A stretch of DNA of 64,000 nt. Origin: Pseudomonadales bacterium. GTDB taxonomy: Bacteria > Pseudomonadota > Gammaproteobacteria > Pseudomonadales > Azotimanducaceae. The DNA lies in the NCBI GenBank assembly GCA_022827905.1, contig JAJEIQ010000078.1:110168-174167 (forward strand), written 5' to 3'. A model generated the notes under the pieces. The model was given only the letters and a program-made list of their open reading frames with translations, had not been told where the DNA came from and did not search any database. The position numbers were made by a program, and so were the translations under genes. Positions 34,828 through 44,296 of the stretch are shown here, in pieces. Positions within the stretch are counted from its first letter, which is position 1. Every line of letters begins with the position of its first letter.

Positions 34828-36652
34828 CTTGCACGGTCTTGATCACCGTTGGCCGCAAGAATACCAGCAAGTTGGTCTTGGTGCGGCTGTCGCCGGTTGA
34901 ACGGAAAAAGAAGCCGAGGCCCGGAATGTCGCCGAGCAGCGGCACCTTGCGCCGGGTTTGGGTCACGTTGTCCTGGATCAGGCCGCCGAGGACGATGATC
35001 TGCTGGTCCTCGGCCAGGATGGTGGTCGTGATCTGCCGCTTGGAGGTGACCACGTCCGCAAAGCCTGCGTCGCCAATGGGCGTTTCGACGATGTTGGTGA
35101 TCTCCTGGTCCACTTCCATGCGCACCGAGGTGCCTTCGTGGACGTGGGGGGTGACCTTTAACGTCAGGCCCACATCCTCGCGCTGCACGGTGGTAAATGG
35201 GTTGGAGGAGCCGTCGCCGGTGGTGGTGAAGCTGCCAGTGCGGAACGGCACCTGCTGGCCGACCACGATGACCGCCTCCTGGTTGTCCAAGGCCATGATG
35301 CTGGGCGTGGACAGCAGGTTGGCGTCGCTGGAAGTGGCCAGCGCGGTGATGATGCCGCCGAAGGAGATGCCGTCCGGGTTGATTCTCGCCGCCGCCAAGG
35401 TGGGGCTTGAAACGCTCGCCAGTCCGGCGAGCACGTCGATGTTGACCTCGCCGCCGTCGGCGTTTTCCGCGCCCAGGTTGTTGAGCAGTTCGGAGACCAC
35501 GCCGCTCAGGGAGGTGCTGGCCAAGGGCACCGTATCGCCCTGGCCGTCGGCGATGGCCGCTTCCACGCCGATGTCCTCCCGGTCGGAGAGATTGACTTCC
35601 ACCACGGCGGCTTCGATAAGTACCTGCGTGCGGCGCACGTCCAGCTTGGCGAGGATTTCGCGCAGCTCATTGATGGTGCCCGGGTCGGCCCGGGCGACGA
35701 TGGCGTTCAGGGACTCGTCCGCTTGGATGGTGGTGGCCTCGGCGCCTTCTTCGGTGCGTTCGTTGCCGGTGAGGAGGGCGGAGAGGATGTTGGCCACATC
35801 CACCGCGTCGGCGTGGTTCAGGCGGAACACCTGGGCGCCGCCGGTGGTGGTGGCGGGCTGGTCGAGCTTGTCGATCAGCTTGAGTATCTCCGCGGTGGGC
35901 CGCGGCTTGCCCCGCACCACGATGCTGTTGTTGCGCTCGTTGGCGATCAACTGAATGCGCTGCGGCCCGGTGGCGCCCTGCCCGATCTGCTCCGGCGCGA
36001 GCTTTTCAAGCAGCGCCACCACGGTGCCCACCCAGGCCTCGCGTAGCGGCACCACGGTGATTTCGTCCTCGTCCGCTACGTCGATCTGTTCGATCATCCG
36101 AGTGAGGCGCGCGATGTTGTTGGCGTGGTCGCTGATGATGACGATGTTCGGCTGCGAGACCGCGGCGATGTGGCCGTACTGCGGGATCAGCGGACGCAGG
36201 ATCTTGACCAGCTCGCCGGATTCCACGTTCTGGGCGGCGATCACCCGGGTAATGAGTTCCTCCGGGGGCAGTTCCCGCACTTCGCCGTCGGGGCCGGGGC
36301 CCTGCTTGCCGGTCGCCGTGGTTTGAATGCGGATCACGTCGCCGGACGGCGAGGCGGTGAAGTTGTGCACCCGCAGCACGGAGAGGAAGAGTTCGTACAC
36401 CGCGTCGGCGTTCATGGGCACGCTCGACACGACCGTGACGTTGCCCTTCAGGCGCGGGTCGATGACGAAGGTCTTGCCGGTGATCTGCGCCACTTGGGAG
36501 ACGAACTCGTGGATGTCCGCCTCCTTGATGTTGACCACCCAGGTGTCGTCGGCCAACTGCTCGGCGGCGTAAGTTGGCGTGCCACCAAGGAACAGGCCGC
36601 ACGCCAGCGCCACAACGGCAGCCGCAGAACGCATCTCTAACAACTGACGCAT
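34709..36652 (-). CDS. gspD: Type II secretion secretin GspD
   Basis: The 647-residue product has a signal peptide (VVALACGLFLGGTPTYA), an N0 domain (VVNIKEADIHEFVSQVAQ), N1-N3 repeats (VIRIQTTATG; LIANERNNSIVVRGKP; ADESLNAIVARAD) and the C-terminal secretin barrel (VGQQVPFRTG, then VPLLGDIPGLGFFFRST). It forms the outer-membrane channel of the type II secretion system. gspC precedes it by 7 bases and gspN precedes gspC. No gspE-M genes are in the window, so the rest of the machine must be elsewhere. Its end overlaps the plsB start by 119 bases. Confidence 0.92.
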   Translation of the reverse strand: MRQLLEMRSAAAVVALACGLFLGGTPTYAAEQLADDTWVVNIKEADIHEFVSQVAQITGKTFVIDPRLKGNVTVVSSVPMNADAVYELFLSVLRVHNFTASPSGDVIRIQTTATGKQGPGPDGEVRELPPEELITRVIAAQNVESGELVKILRPLIPQYGHIAAVSQPNIVIISDHANNIARLTRMIEQIDVADEDEITVVPLREAWVGTVVALLEKLAPEQIGQGATGPQRIQLIANERNNSIVVRGKPRPTAEILKLIDKLDQPATTTGGAQVFRLNHADAVDVANILSALLTGNERTEEGAEATTIQADESLNAIVARADPGTINELREILAKLDVRRTQVLIEAAVVEVNLSDREDIGVEAAIADGQGDTVPLASTSLSGVVSELLNNLGAENADGGEVNIDVLAGLASVSSPTLAAARINPDGISFGGIITALATSSDANLLSTPSIMALDNQEAVIVVGQQVPFRTGSFTTTGDGSSNPFTTVQREDVGLTLKVTPHVHEGTSVRMEVDQEITNIVETPIGDAGFADVVTSKRQITTTILAEDQQIIVLGGLIQDNVTQTRRKVPLLGDIPGLGFFFRSTGDSRTKTNLLVFLRPTVIKTVQDVESSAERKYRDIWEVEITSPVEGQIEGLFEGQHIGESG

Positions 36653-36659
36653 TGGATGG

Positions 36660-37577
36660 CTATCCCCTTGGATTCTGGAGCGATGTCGTGACGAAGAAGC
36701 GGCGTTCGCCGCGCTGCACCTCGATGCGCACGGAGCCGCTGGCCAGCAGGTTGTTGAGCGTTGAACGGTCGGTTTGCACGTCGCCGACCGGACGGCCGTT
36801 GACCGACAGAATCAGGTCGCCGGCCAATAAGCCAGTCTGACTCAAGTAGGGCAGATTGGCCAGATTGCCGACCCGGTAGCCCGCCGCCTCACCGCGGCTG
36901 ACCGGTGCCATCGCCAGTTCCTCCAGCACTTGCTCCGGATTGTCGTTCAAGCGCTCGCGGTAGCGCTCAACCAGTTCTTCGGGGCTTTCCGGCGGGCGTT
37001 CCTGTCCGGTCTCGCGGTCGGCTGGCGGGGCGGGCGTTTGGGAGGCGTCGGCGTTGGCGTTCGGGGGCGGAACCGGCACTCGGCGGAAACTCTCGCCTTC
37101 CGGGAAAGTCAGGGTTTCGTGCTGCCCGGCGCGCAGCAGGATGACCTGCTCGGCCTGCACCGCCCGCAATGTGGCGTTGCCGGGCAACTCATCGCCGATG
37201 GCGTAGAGCCGGCCGGGATTGCCCTTTCTGGCGATTATGGCGGCGGACTCCGAAGGCGGTTCGGTCACGAACACCCCCTGCAGGGTCAAGGGCAGGCGGG
37301 TTTTCGCCGTTGGCTGCAAGGCCGCCGCCCCGGCATCCTGATCGTTGGGCGCGCGGCCAAACAAGCCGGCTTTGCGGATTGCGCCGAGGTCGACGCTCGC
37401 CGCTGCCCTGCCACCCTCGCTGGGTGCGGGGACTGGGGTTGCTTCAGGCGTTGCGGGCGTCCCGGAGACGAAAAACATCGCGGTGCCCGCCAAGGTGTAG
37501 GCGATGCCGACCACGAGGGCCCACCGAAGCGGGCCCACCGCCTTGGCGACCCATGCGCTGATGTCGATGTCCTTCAT
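36660..37577 (-). CDS. gspC: Type II secretion inner-membrane protein GspC
   Basis: The 305-residue product has a cytosolic start (MKDIDISAWVAKAV), one membrane helix (about 18-37), the homology region that binds GspD (LGAIRKAGLFGRAP, LTLQGVFVTEPPSESAAIIA, YAIGDELPG) and a C-terminal PDZ-like domain (YLSQTGLLAGDLILSVNGRP). It links inner-membrane components to the secretin. The ATG at 37577 fits the family N-terminus; the longer frame does not. Confidence 0.9.
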   Translation of the reverse strand: MKDIDISAWVAKAVGPLRWALVVGIAYTLAGTAMFFVSGTPATPEATPVPAPSEGGRAAASVDLGAIRKAGLFGRAPNDQDAGAAALQPTAKTRLPLTLQGVFVTEPPSESAAIIARKGNPGRLYAIGDELPGNATLRAVQAEQVILLRAGQHETLTFPEGESFRRVPVPPPNANADASQTPAPPADRETGQERPPESPEELVERYRERLNDNPEQVLEELAMAPVSRGEAAGYRVGNLANLPYLSQTGLLAGDLILSVNGRPVGDVQTDRSTLNNLLASGSVRIEVQRGERRFFVTTSLQNPRG

Positions 37578-37593
37578 GTCGGTCAGCGGCTCC

Positions 37594-38307
37594 CTAAAAG
37601 ACCGCCTCTTCCACGGAGACGACGATCTCATCCTCGGCGCCGCTGCCAGCCCAAGGCTGGTTAAGCAACTGCAGCAGGCGCCTTGTGATGCCTATTTTCA
37701 CATATCCGCCTTCCATGATCTCGGCTTCGATGAGCAGCCTGTTCCCCGCCTCGGTGAAGCCCCTGGCCCTGACCGGCGCTGATTGCGCCTCAAGCCGCAT
37801 CGGCGGCAGCAACGCGGTGTGGGTTCGGCCGCCTAGGGCGTAGCTCACCGCCCCGCCGCTCCAGCGTCCGCCGCCCTCAAGGCGCTCCAAGCCGCCGGCT
37901 GTCACGGTGGCGTCGAGGCCTTCGATGTCGAGCGTCCCGTCGAGGCGGATGTCATAGGCGGCCAACCCGGCGTTGAACGCTGCGGCGGCCACTGCGCCGC
38001 TGGCGGACAACTCGATCGCGTCGGTTGGCAAGGCCATGCGCCCGCCCAGGTTGAGGCCGTCGCCGGTCAGCCGCCAAGTGTGGCCCGGCGCGAGTTGCGC
38101 CAATGTGACGGGTTCAAAGGACCAGTGCAGTCGGCCTAGGCCGACGCCCTTTAGACGCAGTGCGCCGCTGCCCGACCAGATGGTGCCCGCCGTTGCGGTC
38201 AACGAAGCGCCGGTGAGCCGTTCGAGGAGGAGGGCAAACAGCCCCGCCGGTGCCAAGGCACCGCAGAACAGCGCGAAGGCCAGGATGCCGACGGCGACGG
38301 TTCTCAT
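37594..38307 (-). CDS. gspN: Type II secretion protein GspN
   Basis: The 237-residue product has one N-terminal membrane segment (VGILAFALFCGALAPAGL) and a periplasmic domain with the family features GTIWSGSGALRLKGVGLGRLHWSFEP and LNLGGRMALP. GspN is a non-universal T2SS component present in Pseudomonas and Xanthomonas relatives. It overlaps the dapE stop by 4 bases (ATGA), tying the secretion genes to the dap operon. Confidence 0.85.
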   Translation of the reverse strand: MRTVAVGILAFALFCGALAPAGLFALLLERLTGASLTATAGTIWSGSGALRLKGVGLGRLHWSFEPVTLAQLAPGHTWRLTGDGLNLGGRMALPTDAIELSASGAVAAAAFNAGLAAYDIRLDGTLDIEGLDATVTAGGLERLEGGGRWSGGAVSYALGGRTHTALLPPMRLEAQSAPVRARGFTEAGNRLLIEAEIMEGGYVKIGITRRLLQLLNQPWAGSGAEDEIVVSVEEAVF

Positions 38308-39464
38308 TGCACGGTCAGCAATTCCGCCAGGATGCGCTCATACACCCGCGCCAGCCGGTCGAGGTCGGCCACCGCCACGCACTCATCGATCTTGTGAATG
38401 GTGGCGTTGATCGGGCCGAGTTCAACCAACTCGCAACCAAGTGGGGCGATGAAGCGGCCATCGGATGTGCCTCCGGAGGTGGACAGCGCGCAGTCGAGGC
38501 CGAGCTCATCGAAGACTGCCCGGCGTACGCATGAGGTCAGATGCCCCGCCTCGGTCAGGAAGGGTTCGCCGGACAGATGCCAACGCAGGGTGGCGTCGAG
38601 TCCGTGCCGCTTCACGAGCGCGGCGATTCGGTTCTTGAGGCCGTCGGCCGTCTGCTCCGTGCAGTAGCGGATGTTGAAGTCCATGACCAGTTCGCCCGGA
38701 ATGACGTTGACCGCACCAGCGCCGGCGCGGATGTTGGCGACCTGCAGGCTGGTCGGCGGGTAGTGGGCGTTGCCCTGATCGAAGGCCTCCTCGCTGAGCG
38801 CCTTGAGGAAGGGTGCGGCCTCATGAATGGGGTTGCGCGCCGCATCCGGATAGGCCACATGGCCTTGGATGCCGTGAACGGTGAGGGTGCCGGTGAGCGA
38901 ACCGCGGCGGCCGTTGCGCAGGGTGTCGCCCAGCGCCTTGCTCGACGAGGGTTCGCCGACGATGCAGTAGTCGAGGCCGATGTCGTGCCCGCGCAGATGC
39001 TCGACGATGCGGCGGGTGCCGTGGCGGGCCTCGCCCTCCTCGTCGCTGGTCACCAGAAAGGCAATGCGTCCCGCGGGCGTCCTCTGGCCGGCGAGAAAGC
39101 GCTCAGTGGCGACGATCATGGCCGCAAGGCTCGATTTCATGTCCGCGGCGCCGCGCCCGAACAGCAGGCCGTCACGGATGACCGGCTCGAAGGGCGGGCT
39201 CCGCCAAGCGCTAGAGTCGCCGGGCGGCACCACGTCCGTGTGGCCGGCGAAGGCCAGACAGGGCTGTCCCGAGCCGAGTTCCGCATAGAAGTTGCGCACG
39301 CCGCCAGCGTCCAGAGTGGTGATCGCAAACCCCAAGCGCTCGAGCCGTTCCATAAGCAGCGCCTGGCAGCCGGCATCCTCCGGCGTGACCGACGGGCGAC
39401 GGATCAAGGCTTCGGTCAGTTCAAGAACCGCGTTGCCGTCGCGCCCCGAGGCCTCTTCTTTCAT
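38304..39464 (-). CDS. dapE: Succinyl-diaminopimelate desuccinylase
   Basis: This 386-residue M20 metallopeptidase-family enzyme makes LL-diaminopimelate for lysine and peptidoglycan. It carries di-zinc site motifs FAGHTDVVPPGD and TSDEEGEARHGT, a dimerisation-domain NIRAGAGAVNVIPGEL, and STSGGTSDGRFI near the end. It follows dapD by 6 bases. Confidence 0.93.
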   Translation of the reverse strand: MKEEASGRDGNAVLELTEALIRRPSVTPEDAGCQALLMERLERLGFAITTLDAGGVRNFYAELGSGQPCLAFAGHTDVVPPGDSSAWRSPPFEPVIRDGLLFGRGAADMKSSLAAMIVATERFLAGQRTPAGRIAFLVTSDEEGEARHGTRRIVEHLRGHDIGLDYCIVGEPSSSKALGDTLRNGRRGSLTGTLTVHGIQGHVAYPDAARNPIHEAAPFLKALSEEAFDQGNAHYPPTSLQVANIRAGAGAVNVIPGELVMDFNIRYCTEQTADGLKNRIAALVKRHGLDATLRWHLSGEPFLTEAGHLTSCVRRAVFDELGLDCALSTSGGTSDGRFIAPLGCELVELGPINATIHKIDECVAVADLDRLARVYERILAELLTVQ

Positions 39465-39470
39465 GCGAAT

Positions 39471-40466
39471 TCAGTTGTGCGCGTGCAACTGTTCGTTGAG
39501 GGCGATGGCCTTGCGGTTGACGCGGCACTGCACTTCACCGGTTTCGCTGTGGCGGATGAACAGCAGGTCGGACTGGCCGGCCAGTTCCCGCGCTTTCACT
39601 GGGCCGGTGCGCCTGCCGTCTTCGTCGATCACGGCCACGCGGGTGCCGGCGGTGATGTAGAGGCCCGCCTCGATGGTGCAGCGGTCGCCCAAGGGGATGC
39701 CGGTGCCACCGTTGGCGCCGATCAGGCATTGCTGGCCGATGGTGATGACTATTTCACCGCCGCCGGCCAGGGTGCCCATGATGCTCGCGCTGCCGCCGAG
39801 GTCGGAGCCGTGCCCGAGCACGACGCCTTGGGAGACTCGGCCCTCCACCATGTTGGGGCCAAGCGCCGCGGCGTTGAAATTGATCGCCCCGTAGGGCATC
39901 ACGGTGGTGCCGTCGCCGAGGTAGGCGCCGAGCCGAATGCGGCTCGAATCGGCGATGCGCACGCCGCTCGGCACGATGTAGTTGGCCATCTTGGGGAATT
40001 TGTCCACCGAGAGCACTTCGAAGTGGCGGTCTTGCACCCGCGCCCGGATTTGCCGGGCGGCCAGCTCCTCCAGCGCCACCGCGCCTTCGGTGGTCCAGGC
40101 GACGGTTTGCAGGTGGGCGAAGATGCCGTCGAGGTTGAGGGTGTTGGGCAGCGCCAGCCGATGGGAAAGCAGGTGCAGCTTCAAAAAGGCCTCGGCGGTT
40201 GAGCCGATCGGCGCATCCTCGGTCAGCAACACCGCGATCAGGGGCCGGTCCGCTTCGAGCAGGGGCGCGGCCTCGGGTTGGTGGGCGCTGATGAAGGCAC
40301 TGGCGGCGTCCGGCTCGATCATCGCCCCGCCCGGTGAAAACCGGTCGCGGATGGCGGCGTCGAGCGCTCCTTCCGGTGCCTTCAGCGGCGCTGGAAAGAA
40401 GCAGTCGATGCACTGGCCGGCGCGGTTCAGGGTCGGCAGGCCGATGGCGAAGGCGAATGTGGGCAT
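39471..40466 (-). CDS. dapD: Tetrahydrodipicolinate N-succinyltransferase
   Basis: This 331-residue protein is the long DapD type of pseudomonads and actinobacteria rather than the 274-residue enteric form. The C-terminal half is a left-handed beta helix (IRLGAYLGDGTTVMPYGAINFNA; GVVLGHGSDLGGSASIMGTL) that binds succinyl-CoA. An AGGAGA site lies before the ATG. It is the first succinylation step of the lysine pathway. Confidence 0.93.
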   Translation of the reverse strand: MPTFAFAIGLPTLNRAGQCIDCFFPAPLKAPEGALDAAIRDRFSPGGAMIEPDAASAFISAHQPEAAPLLEADRPLIAVLLTEDAPIGSTAEAFLKLHLLSHRLALPNTLNLDGIFAHLQTVAWTTEGAVALEELAARQIRARVQDRHFEVLSVDKFPKMANYIVPSGVRIADSSRIRLGAYLGDGTTVMPYGAINFNAAALGPNMVEGRVSQGVVLGHGSDLGGSASIMGTLAGGGEIVITIGQQCLIGANGGTGIPLGDRCTIEAGLYITAGTRVAVIDEDGRRTGPVKARELAGQSDLLFIRHSETGEVQCRVNRKAIALNEQLHAHN

Positions 40467-40487
40467 GGAATCTCCTTAGGTCTCAAA

Positions 40488-41687
40488 CTAGCAGCGTGAG
40501 CGCCGCCAATCAACGAGGTGCTCGACCGCTTCGATGCACTCCGCTTGGGGCGCCACCAACGCGATGCGGACATGATGGGCACCGGGATTGCCCGCCTCGC
40601 TCTCCCGGCCTAGGAATGAGCCGGGCAGCACGGTGATGTTCAGGTCCCGATAGAGGGCGCGGGCGAACTCGCGGTCGTCCTCGTCCGTGGGCAGCCAGAA
40701 GTAGAATCCGCCGTCCGGCAGGCGGGCGTCGAAGGCGGTGTTCAACAGGGGTGCGGCGGCCTCGAACTTGGCCCGGTACAGGGCCCGGTTTTGGCGCACG
40801 TGGGCCTCGTCGCGCCACGCCAGCGCGCTGGCCTGCTGCACGTGGACGGGCAGGGCGGCGCCCTGGTAGGTGCGGTGCTGGTAGTAGCGCTCAAGCAGGC
40901 TGGCATCACCGGCCACGAACCCGGAGCGCAGTCCCGGCAGGCTGGAACGCTTGCTCAGCGAGTGAAAGACGATGCATCGGGCGTAGCCGGGATTGCCCAA
41001 GGCGTCGCTTTCGCGCAGCAGGCCGGTGGGCGGGCGGTCCTCGTCGAGGTGGACTTCCGAATAGCATTCGTCGGCGGCAATCACGAAGTCGAAGCGGTGG
41101 GCCTGCTCGATCAGCCAACGCTGAGTGGCGGGGGGGATCACCTTGCCGGTGGGGTTGCCCGGTGAGCACAGGTAGAGGACTTCGGTGCGCGCCCACACCG
41201 TATCCGGCACCGCTTCGAAGTCGAGTTGGTAGTCGTTGTCGGCCTCCGCGTTGAGGTAGTGGGGTGCCGCACCGCTGAGAATCGCCGCGCCCTCGTAGAT
41301 TTGGTAGAAGGGGTTGGGCAGCACGACCAGCGGGTCGGGCTTGGCGCCCACCGCCGCCTGGGCGAAGGAGAACAGCGCCTCCCGGGTGCCGGACACCGGC
41401 AGCACGCCCCGTTCGGGATCCAGCTCGGCGCCAAAGCGGCGCTCAAGCCAAGCGCAGATCGCCTCGCGCAGTTCCCGGATCCCGCGGGTGGCGGGGTAGG
41501 CGCCTAAGCCCTCGGATAAGCGTTGGCGATCGGCCAGGCATTCAACCACGGCGGCGGGCGGTTCGTGCTTGGGCTCGCCGATGGACAGGCTCACGTGCGG
41601 CCGGTGCGCGGCCGGCGAGATGCCGTCAAGCAACGCCGCGAGGCGCTGGAAGGGATAGTCGTGCAGTTGGCTGAGGCGTGGATTCAC
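40488..41687 (-). CDS. dapC: Succinyldiaminopimelate transaminase
   Basis: The 399-residue fold-type I aminotransferase has VSLSIGEPKHEPP, LCSPGNPTGKV, the aspartate region FVIAADECYSEVH and PLP-lysine region SLSKRSSLPGLRSG. It catalyses the transamination between DapD and DapE. The start overlaps the glnD stop by 4 bases (ATGA). Confidence 0.92.
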   Translation of the reverse strand: MNPRLSQLHDYPFQRLAALLDGISPAAHRPHVSLSIGEPKHEPPAAVVECLADRQRLSEGLGAYPATRGIRELREAICAWLERRFGAELDPERGVLPVSGTREALFSFAQAAVGAKPDPLVVLPNPFYQIYEGAAILSGAAPHYLNAEADNDYQLDFEAVPDTVWARTEVLYLCSPGNPTGKVIPPATQRWLIEQAHRFDFVIAADECYSEVHLDEDRPPTGLLRESDALGNPGYARCIVFHSLSKRSSLPGLRSGFVAGDASLLERYYQHRTYQGAALPVHVQQASALAWRDEAHVRQNRALYRAKFEAAAPLLNTAFDARLPDGGFYFWLPTDEDDREFARALYRDLNITVLPGSFLGRESEAGNPGAHHVRIALVAPQAECIEAVEHLVDWRRSRC

Positions 41688-44296
41688 GTGGGCACGCTGT
41701 CGAGGGATTGGCGCAGGGTGTTTTCCAGTTGGTAGATGGCTTCGGGATTGGTGATCGGCTCACCGGCGCGGGTCTGGATGTGGAACACGTCCTCAACCCG
41801 CTCCCCCAGGGTGACGATGCGCGCTTCCAGCAGGGCCACTTCCAGTTCGAAGAACAGCGCCCCGATGCGGGCCAGCAGCCCAGGCCGGTCGGTGGTGTGG
41901 ATCGATAGCGTGGAGTAGGCGTGGCCGTCGCCGTTGTCCAAGCGGACTTCGGTGGGGCGATGCAGTTGGCGAAGCTGGCGCGGCAGGCGTTGGGGGCGGA
42001 AGGGCTTGATGCGGGGTTCGCGGATCGCCCGGGCCAGCGATTCGATGACCGCGCTGCCGTCGCCGCGAACCGGTTGGCGGTGTTGGTCGAGCACGACGAA
42101 GGTGTTGAAGCATTGGCCATCGCCGGCGGTGTGGATGTGCGCGTCATAGACCCGCAGGCGCAGCCGATTGATGGCCGTTACCGTGGCGGCGAACAGGTTC
42201 TCCCGGTCCTGGGCGTGGATGAACAGCTCCGTGGCGCTCTCCTCGGAAACTTCGCTGGCCAGGCGCCGCAGCAGTACCAGGGGGCCGCCCGTCAGATCGT
42301 GGTTCGCCACCGCGACGGTGATTTCCGCCACGTCGCGTGCTGGATGGCGGAGCATGAAGTCGTCGCCCATGAGCTCCCAGAGCGCGTGGGCACGGGCGGC
42401 GGGTAGGCCCAGCGCGGCGGTTTGCTCGGCGGCGCTCTCCCGGCAGGCGCGCACGGTCGCCTGGCGGTCCACGGGCGACTCGATGCCTTGGCGCAGCAGC
42501 TTCTTGGTGTTGGCGTAGAGCTGGCGCATGAGGGTCGCCCGCCAACTGTTCCAAAGCGTTGGGTTGGTCGCCGTGATGTCCGCCACCGTCAGCGCGTAGA
42601 GGTAGTCCAAGCGCCGCTCGGACTTGACGAAACGGGCGAATTCAAGCACCACTTGGGGATCGTGAATGTCGCGCCGCTGGGCGGTGTCGGACATCACGAG
42701 ATGCTCGGCCACCAGCCACTCGACCAGTTCGGTGTCGTCATCGTTCAGGCCCAGGCGGCGGCAGAACTGGCCGGCGAATTGGGCGCCGATCCGCGAATGG
42801 TCGCCCCCCCGGCCCTTGCCGATGTCGTGGTAGAGGCCGGCGATGTAGAGCAGCTCCACCTTGGGAATGGCCTTCACGCAGTGGTGGGCCAGCGGCAAGC
42901 GCTCGGCTTGGGCCCGGTAACGGAACAGCCGCATGTTGCGGATCACCATCATGGTGTGGGCGTCCACCGTGTAGATGTGGAACAGGTCGTGCTGCATCTG
43001 GCCGACGACCTGCCCGAACTCGGGGATGTAGCGCCCAAGAATGCCGTAGCGCCGCATGCGGGTGAGTTGGGTGACCAGGGTGTAGGGGGCCTTGAGCAAC
43101 TCCAGGAACAGGCGGCTGTTGCTTGGATCGTTGCGAAAGTCGTCATCGATCAATGTCAGGTGCTGACGGATCAGGCGGATGGTGGCGGCGCGCACGCCGC
43201 CGATGTCGCGTCGGTTGGCGAGGATCACGAACAGTTCCAACAAGGCGCTTGGCGTTTCGGCGAAGACCCGGTCGTGGACCGCCTCGATGGCGTCCGCATT
43301 GATCTGGAATCGCTCGTTGATGCGCTCGCGCTTGGGCCGTGCGGGTGCGAACGACTCCTCTAGGAACTGCAGGACGATGTCGTTGACCTCCCGCAGGGAA
43401 AGCACCCATCGGTAGTATTCGTGCATGAAGCGCTCAACGCCGGGCCGGGCGGTGGTGTCGGCGTAGCCGAGCTGTTGGGCGAGGGTGCGTTGGTGCTCGA
43501 ACTGCAGCCGGTCGTCCTTGCGTTCGGCGACCAGATGCAGGCCGTAGCGCACCCACCACAGGTAGCGCTGGCCATCGGTCAGCCAGCGCCGCTCCTGGCT
43601 GGTGAGGACGCCGAGGCGTTCCAGCTCAGCGGCATCCGCCGTGCCGTACTTGCGCTGGCAAACCCAAAGCACGGTCTGCAGATCGCGCAGGCCGCCGGGA
43701 GAGTCCTTGATGTTGGGTTCAAGGTCGGACTCCACGTCCTCGAAGCGCTTATGACGCCGCTCCTGCTCCGCGCGCTTTGCTCGGAAGTAGCGGTCGGCCG
43801 GCCAGGTGCGCGGGTGGTCCATAAAGGCGTCGAGCTTGTGGATCAACCGCCGCAGCGCCGGGCTATCCGAGTCGGTGAGCAAGCGCCGCTCGAATAGGGC
43901 CGTGGCCGCGGTGAGGTCGGCCTTGATGGTGGCCTTGCAGTCCGCCAGGCTCCTGACGCTGTGGCCGATTTCGAGGTTTAAGTCAAACAGCGCCCGCACG
44001 AAGGGTTCAATCTCGGCCCGGTGCTTGGATGGCTTCACGCCCAGGATCAGCAAGTCGATGTCGGAGCCGGGGTGCAGTTCCCCGCGCCCGTAGCCGCCCA
44101 CGGCGAACAGTGCCAGGTCGCGCTGCGCAGCGGCGCTGAAGTGGCCGCGCCACATCTCCCGAAGCAGCCCGTCAAAAAAGGATGCGCGCTTGCTGACGAT
44201 GCCGCCAATGTCCTCGCCGGCCCAGTAGCGCTTGGCCAACGCCGCATCGGCGGCGCTCAGGCGCTGGCGCAGTTGCGCGATGGATGCGGCGTTCAA
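41684..44296 (-). CDS. glnD: Bifunctional PII uridylyltransferase/uridylyl-removing enzyme
   Basis: This 870-residue nitrogen sensor has the nucleotidyltransferase motif FAVGGYGRGELHPGSDIDLL, a GlnE-like helical linker, an HD domain (GLYHDIGKGRGGDHSRIG) and two C-terminal ACT domains (ELFIHAQDRENLFA; LSIHTTDRPGLLARI). It modifies PII proteins according to glutamine. The TTG at 44296 overlaps the map stop (TTGA) and starts right at homology; the frame extending upstream to 44707 is antisense-like shadow of map. Confidence 0.92.
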   Translation of the reverse strand: MNAASIAQLRQRLSAADAALAKRYWAGEDIGGIVSKRASFFDGLLREMWRGHFSAAAQRDLALFAVGGYGRGELHPGSDIDLLILGVKPSKHRAEIEPFVRALFDLNLEIGHSVRSLADCKATIKADLTAATALFERRLLTDSDSPALRRLIHKLDAFMDHPRTWPADRYFRAKRAEQERRHKRFEDVESDLEPNIKDSPGGLRDLQTVLWVCQRKYGTADAAELERLGVLTSQERRWLTDGQRYLWWVRYGLHLVAERKDDRLQFEHQRTLAQQLGYADTTARPGVERFMHEYYRWVLSLREVNDIVLQFLEESFAPARPKRERINERFQINADAIEAVHDRVFAETPSALLELFVILANRRDIGGVRAATIRLIRQHLTLIDDDFRNDPSNSRLFLELLKAPYTLVTQLTRMRRYGILGRYIPEFGQVVGQMQHDLFHIYTVDAHTMMVIRNMRLFRYRAQAERLPLAHHCVKAIPKVELLYIAGLYHDIGKGRGGDHSRIGAQFAGQFCRRLGLNDDDTELVEWLVAEHLVMSDTAQRRDIHDPQVVLEFARFVKSERRLDYLYALTVADITATNPTLWNSWRATLMRQLYANTKKLLRQGIESPVDRQATVRACRESAAEQTAALGLPAARAHALWELMGDDFMLRHPARDVAEITVAVANHDLTGGPLVLLRRLASEVSEESATELFIHAQDRENLFAATVTAINRLRLRVYDAHIHTAGDGQCFNTFVVLDQHRQPVRGDGSAVIESLARAIREPRIKPFRPQRLPRQLRQLHRPTEVRLDNGDGHAYSTLSIHTTDRPGLLARIGALFFELEVALLEARIVTLGERVEDVFHIQTRAGEPITNPEAIYQLENTLRQSLDSVPT

